From NCBI RefSeq assembly GCF_003254575.1, contig NZ_QJUA01000020.1, forward strand, positions 28,951 through 92,950: a stretch of DNA of 64,000 bases, given 5' to 3'. This stretch comes from Mycobacterium kyogaense. GTDB taxonomy: Bacteria; Actinomycetota; Actinomycetes; Mycobacteriales; Mycobacteriaceae. Positions 52,642 to 62,433 of this stretch are shown in pieces. How positions within the stretch are numbered: position 1 is the stretch's first letter; the number at the start of each line of letters is the position of its first letter. The position numbers were made by a program, and so were the translations under genes. The notes beneath the pieces were generated by a model that made no database searches, was not told where the DNA came from, and saw nothing but the letters and a program-made list of their open reading frames with translations.

Positions 52642-53724
52642 ATGCCCGAGTCGAGCATCGTGGTGCGACCGGAACCGGTCGACAGCGGCACCTACACCGC
52701 CGCGTCGCGGCTGCAGGCCGCCGGGCTGACGCGTGCCACCGAGATCTTCGCCGACGCCGCCGCCGCAGTGCCCCTGCCCACCCCGCCGCAGCCGATCGTC
52801 CTGGCCGACTACGGTGCGGCAACGGGACACAATGCGCTGTTGCCGATGGGCGCGGCGATCTCGGTGCTGCGCAACAGAACCCGCCCGGAACACTCGGTGC
52901 TCGTCGCCCACACCGATCGGCCCGACAACGATTTCACGGCGCTGTTCCGGACGCTGGAGGAGGACCCCGACACCTACCTGGCCAAGGACCGGGCAGCGTT
53001 CGCCTCCGCGGTCGGGCGCTCGTTCTACTCGCAGATCCTGCCGTCGAACAGCGTCAACCTGGGGTGGAGTGCGTGGGCGATCCAGTGGCTGAGCCAGGTG
53101 CCTGCGCCGGTGGTGGGTTCTCACCTGCAGGTGGCCACGTGCGGCGACGACGAATTGCAGGCGGCCTACGCCAAGCAGGCAGCGCGGGACTGGCACGAGT
53201 TCGTCGCGTTCCGCGGTCGCGAGCTGTGTCCCGGCGGCCGGCTCGTGGTGACCACGATGGGTATCGGCGACGACGGCGAGGTGGGGTTCCGGCCGCTGCT
53301 CACGGCCATCGCGGATGCGCTCGCCGAGGTGACGGCCGCCGGCGTGCTCAGCGCCGACGAGTCCGCGCGGATGTGCATCCCGACCGTGTCCCGGACGGCC
53401 GCCGATGTCACGGCGCCCTTCGCGCCGTCGGGGGTCTTCGAGCGGCTGTCGATCGCGCACCTGGAAATCGTCGATGCGCAGGATCGGTTCTGGGACCGAT
53501 ATCAAGCCGACAAGGACGCCGTGGATTTCGGAGCGCGCTGGGCCGGCTTCGCGCGGGCCTCGCTGTTCGCCGCCCTCAGTGCGGCGCTGGACGGGGGCCT
53601 CGCGAACCCCCGCTGCGCCGATCTGCACGAGCGGCTGGAGAAGGGCATCGCAGAGCGGCTGGCCGCGGCCCCGGAACGCACCCAGATCCCGCTCGCCTAC
53701 GTCGTGCTCGAGAAACGCCGCTGA
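52642..53724 (+). CDS. SABATH-type SAM-dependent methyltransferase
   Basis: A 360-aa protein resembling SABATH (Methyltransf_7) enzymes known from plant salicylate and jasmonate methyltransferases and also found in actinobacteria. Marks: LADYGAATGHNALLPMGAAI (SAM motif I), VAHTDRPDNDFTALFRTL, VGRSFYSQILPSNSVNLGWSAWAIQWLS (the SFY..L.P..S.....S..A..WLS family block), and ELCPGGRLVVTTMG. It should methylate a carboxyl group of a small acid; the substrate is unknown. The ATG at 52642 fits the family length. Confidence 0.85.
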   Translation: MPESSIVVRPEPVDSGTYTAASRLQAAGLTRATEIFADAAAAVPLPTPPQPIVLADYGAATGHNALLPMGAAISVLRNRTRPEHSVLVAHTDRPDNDFTALFRTLEEDPDTYLAKDRAAFASAVGRSFYSQILPSNSVNLGWSAWAIQWLSQVPAPVVGSHLQVATCGDDELQAAYAKQAARDWHEFVAFRGRELCPGGRLVVTTMGIGDDGEVGFRPLLTAIADALAEVTAAGVLSADESARMCIPTVSRTAADVTAPFAPSGVFERLSIAHLEIVDAQDRFWDRYQADKDAVDFGARWAGFARASLFAALSAALDGGLANPRCADLHERLEKGIAERLAAAPERTQIPLAYVVLEKRR

Positions 53725-53726
53725 GT

Positions 53727-54812
53727 TCAGCGGATGGTTCCCACCCCGGGGATCAGCGGCAGATCCAGCGCGGTCACCCAGCCGGGTGAGAGCGCGTTGA
53801 CCGCCGGGACCGCGTTCAGCGCGCGCAAACCCGTGGCCAGACACCCGGCGGCCGCGGCGTCCCGGCCGGAGCCGTCGGTGAACCGGAATGCCGTCTCCTG
53901 GCTGATGCTGGGCGTGCCCTCGATGTCAACGCGGTACACGTCGTTCTCGGTGCCCGACGGCCAGTCCGGTGCGGCGTCGTTGCCGATCCGGTTCACATGT
54001 TCGACCTGGATACGCGTTTCTCCCCGGTACACGCCGTTGATCGTGAACCTCACCGCGGCAACGTTGCCCGCCGCGATGACGCCCTTGGCGGTCGGCCGAT
54101 CCACCGGCGTCACCCACTTCTCCCACGTCGTGGTGATCTCGTCGAGCATGATGCCAGCGGCGTGGGCGATCATCGGAACCGTTGCACCCCAGGCGAACAC
54201 GAGGATGTCGGAGTTCTCCAGCATCGCCGTGTACTCCGGCGGCCTGCCGATCCCCATCTCCCGGTCGTAGTCACCGGTGTAGTTGGTGTAATCCAGTAGC
54301 TCCGATGCGCGCACGGTGCGAACCTCGGAGCACAGGCCCATCAACGTCATCGGGAACAGATCGTTGGCGAAGCCGGGGTCGATGCCGGTGGTGAAACACG
54401 ACGACTCCCCCAGTTCGCAAGCGACCGTGACGGGTTCGATCCAGTTGGGCGGATTGAGGTGCATGGTCGGCCAGATCCAGGGCGTCATCGCCGTCGAGCA
54501 CACGTCGATCCCGGCGCGCAGGAACCGGGTGATCACCTCGATGTTGGTGTCGGCATGCGCGGCAGTCGGGCCGTAGTGCACGAGGGCGTCGGGCTCGAGC
54601 GCGATCAGCGCGTCGATGTCGTCGGTGGCGCTCAGCCCGAGCGGTGCCGACAGCCCGCAGATCTCACCGACGTCGCGACCCACCTTGTCGGGGCTGCTGA
54701 CGCCCACCCCGATCAATTCGAAGCCGGGATGGTCGACGACCTCGGCGATCACCATCTTGCCGACGAACCCGGTTCCCCAGATGACGATCCGCTTCGCGTC
54801 CGCGCGTGTCAC
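53727..54812 (-). CDS. NAD(P)-dependent oxidoreductase, dihydrodipicolinate-reductase-like
   Basis: A 361-aa oxidoreductase with an N-terminal Rossmann motif RIVIWGTGFVGKMVI (about 7-21) and HYGPTAAHADTNIEVI, then an alpha/beta catalytic domain (ELGESSCFTTGIDPGFANDLFPM). Mycobacteria carry several such DapB-fold dehydrogenases of unknown substrate, sometimes annotated as amine dehydrogenases. The GTG at 54812 is chosen for a GGGGGA ribosome binding site 5 nt upstream; longer frames overlap the secreted-protein gene. It ends 2 bp from the methyltransferase stop (convergent). Confidence 0.82.
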   Translation of the reverse strand: MTRADAKRIVIWGTGFVGKMVIAEVVDHPGFELIGVGVSSPDKVGRDVGEICGLSAPLGLSATDDIDALIALEPDALVHYGPTAAHADTNIEVITRFLRAGIDVCSTAMTPWIWPTMHLNPPNWIEPVTVACELGESSCFTTGIDPGFANDLFPMTLMGLCSEVRTVRASELLDYTNYTGDYDREMGIGRPPEYTAMLENSDILVFAWGATVPMIAHAAGIMLDEITTTWEKWVTPVDRPTAKGVIAAGNVAAVRFTINGVYRGETRIQVEHVNRIGNDAAPDWPSGTENDVYRVDIEGTPSISQETAFRFTDGSGRDAAAAGCLATGLRALNAVPAVNALSPGWVTALDLPLIPGVGTIR

Positions 54813-54825
54813 GGCGATCCCCCGG

Positions 54826-55347
54826 CTAGAAGCAGCGCCGTAGGCCACCGGGTTCACAGATCAGCGGATATCGGTCGACGGGGGTCGCGAGCGGTTCCTT
54901 GTAGGCCATCGTGAACCTCGTCGTGATGATGCCCGGCGGCAGACCGCAATTGCCGTTGTGCTGCGTCTGGCGGGTACCCGTCATCGTCACGTCGTCGAAT
55001 TTCACGACGTCCACCGTCGGCGCCCACGAGCCGTCCGGGCACTGCATGCCCCGGTCCGTCGGCGTCGTGTAGGCCCACTGACCACCGGTGAGCACCGCGT
55101 CACCGCCGACGAGGCCGGCGCTCGCCTGCACGTGCAACCGGCAGCCGACGGGAAGGTACAGCGCCTCCCGGAGGTCGCCGACCACCGGAACGCACGACGG
55201 GAAAATCGTCCAGGTGCCCGGCTTGCCGCCTTCCGGGGTGACGGTGAAGACGCCTTCTATGACCTGGTCGGCCTGGGCCGGGGCGGCGGCGCCCACCAGT
55301 GCGCAGACACCGAGCAGGAACGCGGCCAGGGTGCGCATCATCGTCAC
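54826..55347 (-). CDS. Secreted protein of unknown function
   Basis: A 173-aa protein with a Sec signal peptide (RTLAAFLLGVCALVGAAAPAQA, cleavage after AQA near residue 26). The mature part is about 147 residues with six or more cysteines (for example FPSCVPV, PVGCRL, MQCPDGS, NGNCGLP, LICEPGG, RRCF), which suggests a disulphide-stabilised beta fold. No enzymatic motif. It precedes the oxidoreductase on the same strand with a 13-bp gap. Several closely spaced start codons (55347, 55341, 55338) are possible. Confidence 0.8.
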   Translation of the reverse strand: MTMMRTLAAFLLGVCALVGAAAPAQADQVIEGVFTVTPEGGKPGTWTIFPSCVPVVGDLREALYLPVGCRLHVQASAGLVGGDAVLTGGQWAYTTPTDRGMQCPDGSWAPTVDVVKFDDVTMTGTRQTQHNGNCGLPPGIITTRFTMAYKEPLATPVDRYPLICEPGGLRRCF

Positions 55348-55450
55348 GCCGCGAGTATTTCAGCCCGGAGTAGACAAAGTCACGGGTTTGCCTATTCGCG
55401 GTATCGGGTAATCGCACTTCAACTGGCTCGAGTTTCCGGGGTGGTGAAAT

Positions 55451-56992
55451 ATGGCGAGGACGGCGGTGCAGACCGCTGTCCTCGTCATTTTCGTGCTCGT
55501 CGCGTCCTTGACGGGCTGCTCGACGGGTAACCGGGTCGATCTCGGTGAAGGAGCTGCCGGATCGCTGATCGCCGCGATCGCCGGGGAGCCCGATCAGCTC
55601 GACCCGCACAAGACCACCGCCTACTTCTCGTTCGAGGTGTTGGAGAACGTGTTCGACACCCTCGTCGAACCCGACGAGAACCTGCAGATGCGTCCCGCCC
55701 TGGCGACCTCGTGGGAGGTCTCCCCCGACCAGCGCACCTGGACGTTCCATCTGCGCCCCGGCGTGAAGTTCCACGACGGCAGCCCGCTCACGGCCGACGA
55801 CGTGGTGTTCTCCTACCGCCGGATCATCGACGAAAAGCTCGCCAACTCCGACAAATTCAGCGCGGTCACCGCGGTCGAAGCTCCCGATCCGGCGACGGTG
55901 GTGCTCCGCGTGAGCCGGCCGACGCCGAACATGCTCACCAACATCGGCGGCTTCAAGGGCATGGCGATCGTGTCGCGGCGCAACGTCGAGAGCGGGCAGA
56001 TCGCGACCAACCCCGTCGGTACCGGCCCGTTCCGCTTCGCAGGCCGCAAGAGCGGCGACTCGATTTCGCTGGTCGCCAACCCCGACTACTGGGACGGCCC
56101 GCCCGGCGTGCCCGGGGTGACGTTCCGGTTCATCTCCGAACCGTCGACGGCGCTGTCTGCGCTGCAGGCGGGTGAAGTCGACTGGACGGATTCGATTCCG
56201 CCGCAACGTGTCCGCCAACTCTCCGATGACGAGTCGCTTCGTCTGGCAGTGACCCCGAGCAACGACTACTGGTATCTGGCGCTCAACGAAGCGAAGGCGC
56301 CGTGGAACGACGTGCGGGTACGCCAGGCGATCGCGTACGCCATCGATCGCGACGCAATCGTCGCCGCGACCAGTTACGGCACCGCGAAGATCAACGAGCT
56401 CGCGATCCCCGAGGGCAACCCCTGGTACACCCCCTACGACCGCTATCGCAGCGGAGGGCTGGACAAGGCACGTGAGCTGCTTGGCGAGGCCGGCGTCACG
56501 CCGGGCGATCTCGACATGCTGGTCACCACCGAATATCCGGAGACCGTGACCGCGGCGCAGATCATCGCCGACAACCTGGCGCCGCTGGGCTTCACGGTGA
56601 ACATCCGCACCGTCGACTTCGCGACATGGCTCGACGAACAGAACTCGGGGAACTTCGACATGCTGATGCTCGGCTGGCTGGGCAACATCGACCCCGACGA
56701 CTTCTACTACGCCCAGCACCACACCGACGGCTCGAGCAACGCGCAGAAGTTCTCGGACCCGGAGGTGGACCGGCTGCTCGACGCCGGCCGTGTCGAAACC
56801 GACCCCGCCGCGCGCAAGGCCGACTATGCCCGCGCCGCAACGCTGATCGCCGACAAAGTGAGCTACATCTACCTGTACAACTCCTCGGTGATCCAGGCCT
56901 GGAACCCGGCGCTGACGGGTTACGAGGCCCGCCGCGACGGCGCCGTGCGGTTCCGGCACGCGGCGCTGGACAAGGGTGGGGATGCGTCATGA
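55451..56992 (+). CDS. ABC transporter substrate-binding lipoprotein (peptide/nickel/opine family 5)
   Basis: A 513-aa solute-binding lipoprotein. Signal plus lipobox (VLVASLTGC, Cys about 23), then the SBP_bac_5 pattern: YFSFEVLENVFDTLVEPDE, RTWTFHLRPGVKFHDGSPLTADDVVFSYRRI (the family signature), VRQAIAYAIDRDAIV and YLYNSSVIQAW. It captures a peptide or similar ligand outside the membrane and delivers it to the permease pair. First gene of a run reaching 62433, all overlapping or within 22 bp. The ligand cannot be told from sequence. Confidence 0.93.
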   Translation: MARTAVQTAVLVIFVLVASLTGCSTGNRVDLGEGAAGSLIAAIAGEPDQLDPHKTTAYFSFEVLENVFDTLVEPDENLQMRPALATSWEVSPDQRTWTFHLRPGVKFHDGSPLTADDVVFSYRRIIDEKLANSDKFSAVTAVEAPDPATVVLRVSRPTPNMLTNIGGFKGMAIVSRRNVESGQIATNPVGTGPFRFAGRKSGDSISLVANPDYWDGPPGVPGVTFRFISEPSTALSALQAGEVDWTDSIPPQRVRQLSDDESLRLAVTPSNDYWYLALNEAKAPWNDVRVRQAIAYAIDRDAIVAATSYGTAKINELAIPEGNPWYTPYDRYRSGGLDKARELLGEAGVTPGDLDMLVTTEYPETVTAAQIIADNLAPLGFTVNIRTVDFATWLDEQNSGNFDMLMLGWLGNIDPDDFYYAQHHTDGSSNAQKFSDPEVDRLLDAGRVETDPAARKADYARAATLIADKVSYIYLYNSSVIQAWNPALTGYEARRDGAVRFRHAALDKGGDAS

Positions 56993-57957
56993 CGAGGGTC
57001 CTGTCGCATCCGATCGCCCGGTTCGTCGCACGCCGGGTGCTGTATTCGCTGATCGTGCTGCTGGGTGTCACCGTGGTGGTGTTCGCGCTCGTTCACCTGG
57101 TGCCCGGTGACCCGGTCCGCATCGCGCTGGGCACCCGCTACACCCCCGAGGCGTACGAGGCGTTGCGCAGCGCCAGCGGGCTGGACCGGCCGATCCTGTC
57201 GCAGTTCTTCGGCTATGTCGGCTCGGCGCTCACCGGTGATCTCGGCGTCAGTTTCCGCAACGGCGACCCGGTGACCGTGACGCTGATGGAGCGGCTGCCT
57301 GCCACCCTGTCGCTGGGTGCGGCCGGCATCGTGATCGCCGCGCTGATCGCGCTGCCCGCCGGCACGTACTCGGCTCTGCGGGAAGGCCGGCTCAGCGACG
57401 CCATCGTTCGGGTCACGAGCCAGTTCGGCGTCTCGATCCCCGACTTCTGGCTGGGCATCCTGCTGATCGGGCTGTTCTCGACGACGCTGGGCTGGCTGCC
57501 CACCTCGGGGTACCGGCCGTTGTTCACCGATCCGGCGGGCTGGCTGAGCCACATCATCCTGCCCGGGCTCACCGTCGGCGTCGTCGCCGCTGCGATCATG
57601 ACGCGTTACGTGCGCGCCGCGGTGCTCGACGTCGCCGCCATGGGCTATGTGCGGACCGCACGCTCCAAGGGGCTCTCCCCACGCGTCGTCACGTTCCGGC
57701 ACACGGTGCGCAACGCGCTGGTGCCGATCCTGACCATCACCGGAATCCAGCTCGCCACGCTGCTGGGCGGCGTCATCGTCGTCGAGGTGGTCTTCGCGTG
57801 GCCGGGCCTGGGCCGGCTCGTCTACAACGCGGTGGCCGCCCGCGACTACCCGGTGATCCAAGGCGCGGTGCTGTTGATCGCGGCGCTGTTCCTGGCGATC
57901 AATCTGATCGTGGACGTGCTCTACGCAGTGGTCGATCCGAGGATCCGGCTGGCATGA
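56989..57957 (+). CDS. ABC transporter permease, DppB type
   Basis: A 322-aa inner-membrane permease with six predicted helices. Marks: the N-terminal RRVLYSLIVLLGVTVVVFALVHLVPGDPV of DppB/OppB proteins, and the EAA loop that contacts the ATPase (AVLDVAAMGYVRTARSKGLS, about 215-235). The ATG overlaps the stop of the binding-protein gene (ATGA). Forms the channel with the DppC-type partner. Confidence 0.94.
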   Translation: MTRVLSHPIARFVARRVLYSLIVLLGVTVVVFALVHLVPGDPVRIALGTRYTPEAYEALRSASGLDRPILSQFFGYVGSALTGDLGVSFRNGDPVTVTLMERLPATLSLGAAGIVIAALIALPAGTYSALREGRLSDAIVRVTSQFGVSIPDFWLGILLIGLFSTTLGWLPTSGYRPLFTDPAGWLSHIILPGLTVGVVAAAIMTRYVRAAVLDVAAMGYVRTARSKGLSPRVVTFRHTVRNALVPILTITGIQLATLLGGVIVVEVVFAWPGLGRLVYNAVAARDYPVIQGAVLLIAALFLAINLIVDVLYAVVDPRIRLA

Positions 57958-58832
57958 CGACCACCGAGCCCACCCGCGTCTCGTCCTGGCGCATTCTGGC
58001 GCGCAACCCGGTCACCGCGGTCAGCGCGCTGGTCCTGCTCGCCGTCGCCGTCATCGCGGTGTTCGCGAACGCGATTGCGCCGCATGGAGTCAACGATGTC
58101 GACGTGCCCGACGCGCTGCAGCCGCCGAGCGGCGCGCACTGGTTCGGCACCGACGAGCTCGGCCGTGACGTACTCTCCCGCGTGCTGGTGGCGACGCAGG
58201 CCTCGATGCGTGTCGCGGTGATCAGTGTCGCGTTCGCCGTCGTGGTCGGGGTGACGGTCGGAGTGCTGGCCGGTTACCGGGGCGGCTGGCTGGACACCGT
58301 GCTCATGCGCCTGGTGGACGTGATGTTCGCGTTCCCGGTCCTGCTGCTCGCCCTGGCCGTGGTCGCGATCCTGGGGCCGGGACTGACGACGACGATTCTC
58401 GCGATCGGCATCGTCTACACCCCGATCTTCGCCAGGGTCGCGCGGGCCAGCACGCTGGGCGTGCGCACGGAACCCTATGTGGCGGTGTCGCATGCGATGG
58501 GCACGCCGGATCACGTGATCCTGCGCCGGCACATCCTGCCCAACATCGCCGGCCCGCTGATCGTGCAGACCTCGCTGTCCCTGGCCTTCGCGATCCTGTC
58601 CGAGGCGGCCCTGTCGTTCCTCGGTCTGGGCATCCAGCCGCCGGAGCCGTCGCTGGGCCGGATGATCTTCGACTCGCAGGGATTCGTCACGATGGCGTGG
58701 TGGATGGCAGTGTTCCCGGGTGCGGCGATCGTGGTGATCGTGCTGGCCTTCAACCTGCTCGGGGACGGGCTGCGGGACGTGCTCGACCCGAAACGCCGCA
58801 CCAGCGCCGAGGCACGAGGGGTGCAGCGATGA
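57954..58832 (+). CDS. ABC transporter permease, DppC type
   Basis: A 292-aa permease, partner of the DppB-type protein. Marks: an N-terminal helix after RNPVTAVSALVLLAVAVIAV, HWFGTDELGRDVLSRVLVATQ (a diagnostic DppC/OppC block) and the EAA loop EPYVAVSHAMGTPDHVILRRHILPN. 4-bp overlaps at both ends indicate tight translational coupling. Confidence 0.94.
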   Translation: MTTTEPTRVSSWRILARNPVTAVSALVLLAVAVIAVFANAIAPHGVNDVDVPDALQPPSGAHWFGTDELGRDVLSRVLVATQASMRVAVISVAFAVVVGVTVGVLAGYRGGWLDTVLMRLVDVMFAFPVLLLALAVVAILGPGLTTTILAIGIVYTPIFARVARASTLGVRTEPYVAVSHAMGTPDHVILRRHILPNIAGPLIVQTSLSLAFAILSEAALSFLGLGIQPPEPSLGRMIFDSQGFVTMAWWMAVFPGAAIVVIVLAFNLLGDGLRDVLDPKRRTSAEARGVQR

Positions 58833-60433
58833 CCGTGTTGGCGGTGGACGATCTGGGCGTGCGCATCGGTGCGCGCACGATCGTCGACGGCGTCTCGTTC
58901 TCGGTGGCCCGGGACCAGACGGTGGGCATCGTCGGGGAATCGGGGTCGGGCAAGTCCATGACGGTGCTGGCGGCCACCGGCCTGCTCGACGCGCCGGGGG
59001 CACGCGTCTCGGGATCGAGCACGCTCGCCGGTGACCCGGAGGTGCAGCTCGTCGGCGCTCGTGCCAAAGACCTTCGCCGCGTGCACGGTTCGCGCATCGG
59101 GTTCGTGTTCCAGGACCCAGGCACGTCCCTCAATCCCCTGCTCACGCTGGAACGTCAGATCACCGAGTCGCTCGAGACGCACCGCCGGGTGACGCGCCGG
59201 GAGGCGCAGTCGCGGGCTCTGGAGTTGCTCGAGGCCGTCGGGCTGCCCGACCCGGCGACACGCCTGCATGCCTACCCACACCAGCTCTCCGGCGGCCAGC
59301 GACAGCGTGTGATGATCGCGATCGCGCTGGCGTGCGATCCGGAACTGCTCATCGCCGACGAGCCGACGACCGCGCTCGACGTCACGACGCAGGCGCAGAT
59401 CCTCGAGCTGGTGCGGACTCTGCAGCGGGACTTCGGCACCGCGGTCGTGTGGATCAGCCACGATCTCGGGGTCATCGGTCAGGTGGCCGACACGGTGACC
59501 GTGCTACGCGACGGCGCGGTCGTGGAGCAGGCGCCGATCCTCGACGCCTTCGATCGACCCCGTGACGACTACACCCGTGACCTGCTGGCTGCCCGTCCCG
59601 TCCTCGATGTCGCTGGCCCGCAGGCGAATCCGGATGCCGAATCGCTGCTCGAGGTCGACGGCCTCGACGTCTCGTTCACGGTCACCACCCCGGTGGGCAA
59701 GTCCACCGTGCACGCCGTCGATGACGTCTCGTTGCGGATTCGGCGTGGCACCACGCTGGGGCTGGTCGGAGAATCCGGGTCCGGCAAGTCGACCGTCGCG
59801 GCGGCCCTGACCGGTCTGGTGACCCCCGACAGCGGCAGCGCCACGCTCGCGGGGGCGGACATCCTGAACGTGAAGCGCTCGGAGGTCAAGGCGCTACGCC
59901 GGCGGATCGGACTGGTGTTCCAGGACCCGTTCTCGTCGCTGAATCCACGTGCGCGCGTGGAGACGTCGATCGGGGAGCCACTGATGGTGCACCGGCTGGT
60001 CGACGGTGGCGCCGCGCGCCAGAAGCGGGTGGCCGAGCTGCTCGACCTCGTCGGCTTGCCGACCGAATTCGCGCAGCGCTATCCCCACGAACTGTCCGGC
60101 GGGCAGCGGCAGCGGGTGAGCATCGCCCGCGCCCTGGCCGCCGAGCCGGATCTGCTGATCCTCGACGAGGCCACCGCCGCGCTGGACGTGTCGGTGCAGG
60201 CGCGCGTTCTCGATCTGCTGGCCCGTCTCCAGCAGGAACTCGGATTGGCGTATCTGTTGATCGGCCACGACCTGGCGGTCATCCGCAAGCTCAGCCACGA
60301 CGTCGCGGTGATGCGGGGCGGCGCGGTGGTGGAGAACCGGCCGGCCGAGCAGTTGTTCACCAACCCCGAGCACGAATACACCCGGGCGCTGCTGGCGGCG
60401 GTGCCCCCGGTGCGCCCGCGCGCTGCCGTCTGA
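58829..60433 (+). CDS. ABC transporter ATPase, fused DppD-DppF type
   Basis: A 534-aa protein made of two ABC ATPase domains joined in one chain. First domain: Walker A GESGSGKS (about 36-43), signature LSGGQRQR, Walker [13 protein letters not shown]. Second domain (from about 272): Walker A GESGSGKS, signature LSGGQRQR, Walker [13 protein letters not shown]. Note DEA instead of DEP in the second Walker B. Each half also has the oligopeptide-type C-terminal tail ([10 protein letters not shown] and [10 protein letters not shown]). It powers the DppB/DppC-type permease. Last transporter gene; the SDR gene starts 22 bp downstream. Confidence 0.95.
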   Translation: MTVLAVDDLGVRIGARTIVDGVSFSVARDQTVGIVGESGSGKSMTVLAATGLLDAPGARVSGSSTLAGDPEVQLVGARAKDLRRVHGSRIGFVFQDPGTSLNPLLTLERQITESLETHRRVTRREAQSRALELLEAVGLPDPATRLHAYPHQLSGGQRQRVMIAIALACDPELLIADEPTTALDVTTQAQILELVRTLQRDFGTAVVWISHDLGVIGQVADTVTVLRDGAVVEQAPILDAFDRPRDDYTRDLLAARPVLDVAGPQANPDAESLLEVDGLDVSFTVTTPVGKSTVHAVDDVSLRIRRGTTLGLVGESGSGKSTVAAALTGLVTPDSGSATLAGADILNVKRSEVKALRRRIGLVFQDPFSSLNPRARVETSIGEPLMVHRLVDGGAARQKRVAELLDLVGLPTEFAQRYPHELSGGQRQRVSIARALAAEPDLLILDEATAALDVSVQARVLDLLARLQQELGLAYLLIGHDLAVIRKLSHDVAVMRGGAVVENRPAEQLFTNPEHEYTRALLAAVPPVRPRAAV

Positions 60434-60455
60434 GCGCCCGTGAGAGGGTGCAATC

Positions 60456-61196
60456 ATGAGTCAGCTCAACGGCAAGGTCGCGTTGGTCACGGGAGCGTCG
60501 GCGGGGCTGGGTGCGGCCACCGCGCGGCTGTTCGCCGAGCGGGGTGCGACGGTGTTCGGAATCGCCCGGGACGCAACGAAAATGGCGGAGATCTTCGCCG
60601 ACGTCCCGGGCGGCGCGTTCGCCTCGGTGGACATCTCCTCACGTGAGGCGTGCGCCGCGGCGGTCGCGGACTGCGTCGAGCGGTTCGGCCGCCTCGATGT
60701 GCTCGCCAACATCGCGGGCTTCCACCGGATGCGGCACACCGCGTCGATGACCGACGACGACTGGGACGTCGACCTGGCGGTCAACCTGACTGCGCCGTTC
60801 GCACTGTGCCGGGCCGCGCTCCCTCACCTGCTGGCGTCGGGGGGCAACATCGTCAACGTGTCGTCGATCGCGGGCGTCGAGGGCGAGGTGTACTCGGCCG
60901 GGTACTGCGCGGCCAAGCACGGGCTGGTCGGCCTGACGCGGGCATTGGCCGTCGAGTTCACCAAGGAGCGACTGCGGGTCAACGCGGTGTGCCCCGGCGG
61001 CATGCCGACCGCGCAGACCACCGAGTTCGAAGCGCCCGAGAACGCCGACTGGGATCTGATCATGCGGATCGCGTCGCCGCGCGGATTCATGGCCACCGAG
61101 GATGTGGCGAAGGTGATCGCATTTCTGGCCAGCGACGACGCCGCCGCGATCCACGGCGCGGTCTATCGCGTCGACAACGGCAAGGGTGCTGGCTGA
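60456..61196 (+). CDS. Short-chain dehydrogenase/reductase (SDR)
   Basis: A 246-aa classical SDR. Cofactor motif VTGASAGLGAATARLF (TGxxxGxG, about 12-27), NIAGFH, the catalytic Ser in VNVSSIAGVEG, and YCAAKHG with Tyr and Lys. It oxidises or reduces an alcohol/ketone with NAD(P). It follows the transporter ATPase by 22 bp and precedes the P450 by 16 bp, so it probably acts on the imported compound or a product of the P450. Confidence 0.93.
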   Translation: MSQLNGKVALVTGASAGLGAATARLFAERGATVFGIARDATKMAEIFADVPGGAFASVDISSREACAAAVADCVERFGRLDVLANIAGFHRMRHTASMTDDDWDVDLAVNLTAPFALCRAALPHLLASGGNIVNVSSIAGVEGEVYSAGYCAAKHGLVGLTRALAVEFTKERLRVNAVCPGGMPTAQTTEFEAPENADWDLIMRIASPRGFMATEDVAKVIAFLASDDAAAIHGAVYRVDNGKGAG

Positions 61197-61212
61197 GCCA
61201 GGAAACACTGCC

Positions 61213-62433
61213 ATGACCGGCGAACTCGGCGCGGCGCTGTTCAGCGAGGTGGCGATCCAGAATCCCGCCCCGCTGTACGCCCGAATGCATGGGGCGGGCC
61301 CGGTGCACCGAATAGGAGATTCGGATTTCCATGCGGTCTGTTCGTGGGATGCGGTGATCGATGCGGTGGGCCGGACGGAAGACTTCTCGTCGAATCTGAC
61401 CGGCACGATGACGTACCAGCCCGACGGCACCGTCGGCGTGTTCGACATGGACGAATTGGGCGGGCCGACCCAGGTGCTCGCGATCGCCGACGATCCCGTC
61501 CACGCGGCCCACCGCAAGCTGCTGCTCCCCCACCTGGCGGCGAAACGCTTCCGTGAGCTCGAGTCGTTCGTCACCGACACGGTCGCCCGGCTGTGGGACG
61601 AGGCGCTGCTGCATGACCGGATCGACTGGATGTCGGCCATCGCCAACCGTTTACCGATGATGGTGGTGTGCCGGCTGATCGGGGTCCCCGAGGACGACGT
61701 CGACCGGTTGACGGAGTGGGGCTATGCCAGCACGCAACTGCTGGAGGGCCTGGTCGGTGCTGACGAACTGGCCGCGGCGAGCACGGCCGTCGCAGAATTG
61801 GCGGCCTACATCGCGAGCCTGCTCGACAGCCCCGCACCGCCGGGCACACTGCTGGCGGATCTGGCTTCGGCGTGCGCGGCGGGCGACGTCGACGAGGTCA
61901 CCGCACAGGTGATCATGGTGACGCTGTTCAGCGCAGGCGGTGAATCGACCGCGTCGCTGATCGGTTCGGCCGCATATGTTTTGGCGAGCCAGTCCGAGCT
62001 GCAGCGCCGGCTCCGCGACGACCCTGCGCTGATCACGCCATTCATCGAAGAGGTGTTGCGCGTCGAGCCGCCGTTTCGCGGGCACTACCGCCACGTGGTG
62101 CGCGACTGCGAACTCCACGGCTATCGGCTGCGCGCCGGCGCGCGCCTGGTCCTGCTGTGGGGAGCCGCCAATCGTGACGCCGCCCACGTGGACGCCCCTG
62201 ACGAATTCCGCATCGATCGCCGAGATGCCAAGAGCCACATAGCGTTCGGCCGGGGCGCGCACTTCTGTGTCGGCGCGTCGCTGGCGCGACTCGAGACTCG
62301 TCTCGTACTGGAGCACCTGTTGAGGCGCACGGATGATGTGCGCGCCATGTGGCCGGCCCGGTGGCTGCCGAGTCTGCTGGTGCGACGCTTGGAATCGCTG
62401 CCCCTGACGGTTCAGAACGGCGGCGGATCGTAG
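61213..62433 (+). CDS. Cytochrome P450
   Basis: A 406-aa soluble bacterial P450. The haem-binding loop is FGRGAHFCVGASLAR (Cys ligand, about 344-358), with the ExxR pair in EEVLRVEPPFRGHYRHV. The I-helix reads FSAGGESTASLIG; the usual AGxxTT is replaced by GGESTA, an accepted variant. It hydroxylates an unknown hydrophobic substrate using electrons from ferredoxin; no ferredoxin gene is adjacent. The ATG at 61213 is chosen behind AGGAAA; the frame extends nine codons upstream into the SDR end. Its 3' end overlaps the convergent HNH gene by 22 bp. Confidence 0.94.
   Translation: MTGELGAALFSEVAIQNPAPLYARMHGAGPVHRIGDSDFHAVCSWDAVIDAVGRTEDFSSNLTGTMTYQPDGTVGVFDMDELGGPTQVLAIADDPVHAAHRKLLLPHLAAKRFRELESFVTDTVARLWDEALLHDRIDWMSAIANRLPMMVVCRLIGVPEDDVDRLTEWGYASTQLLEGLVGADELAAASTAVAELAAYIASLLDSPAPPGTLLADLASACAAGDVDEVTAQVIMVTLFSAGGESTASLIGSAAYVLASQSELQRRLRDDPALITPFIEEVLRVEPPFRGHYRHVVRDCELHGYRLRAGARLVLLWGAANRDAAHVDAPDEFRIDRRDAKSHIAFGRGAHFCVGASLARLETRLVLEHLLRRTDDVRAMWPARWLPSLLVRRLESLPLTVQNGGGS

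Noticed and set aside
55100..56959. A 619-codon minus-strand frame opposite the ABC binding-protein gene
   Set aside because: The opposite strand encodes a clear lipoprotein with family signatures; this frame has none and would overlap the secreted-protein gene.
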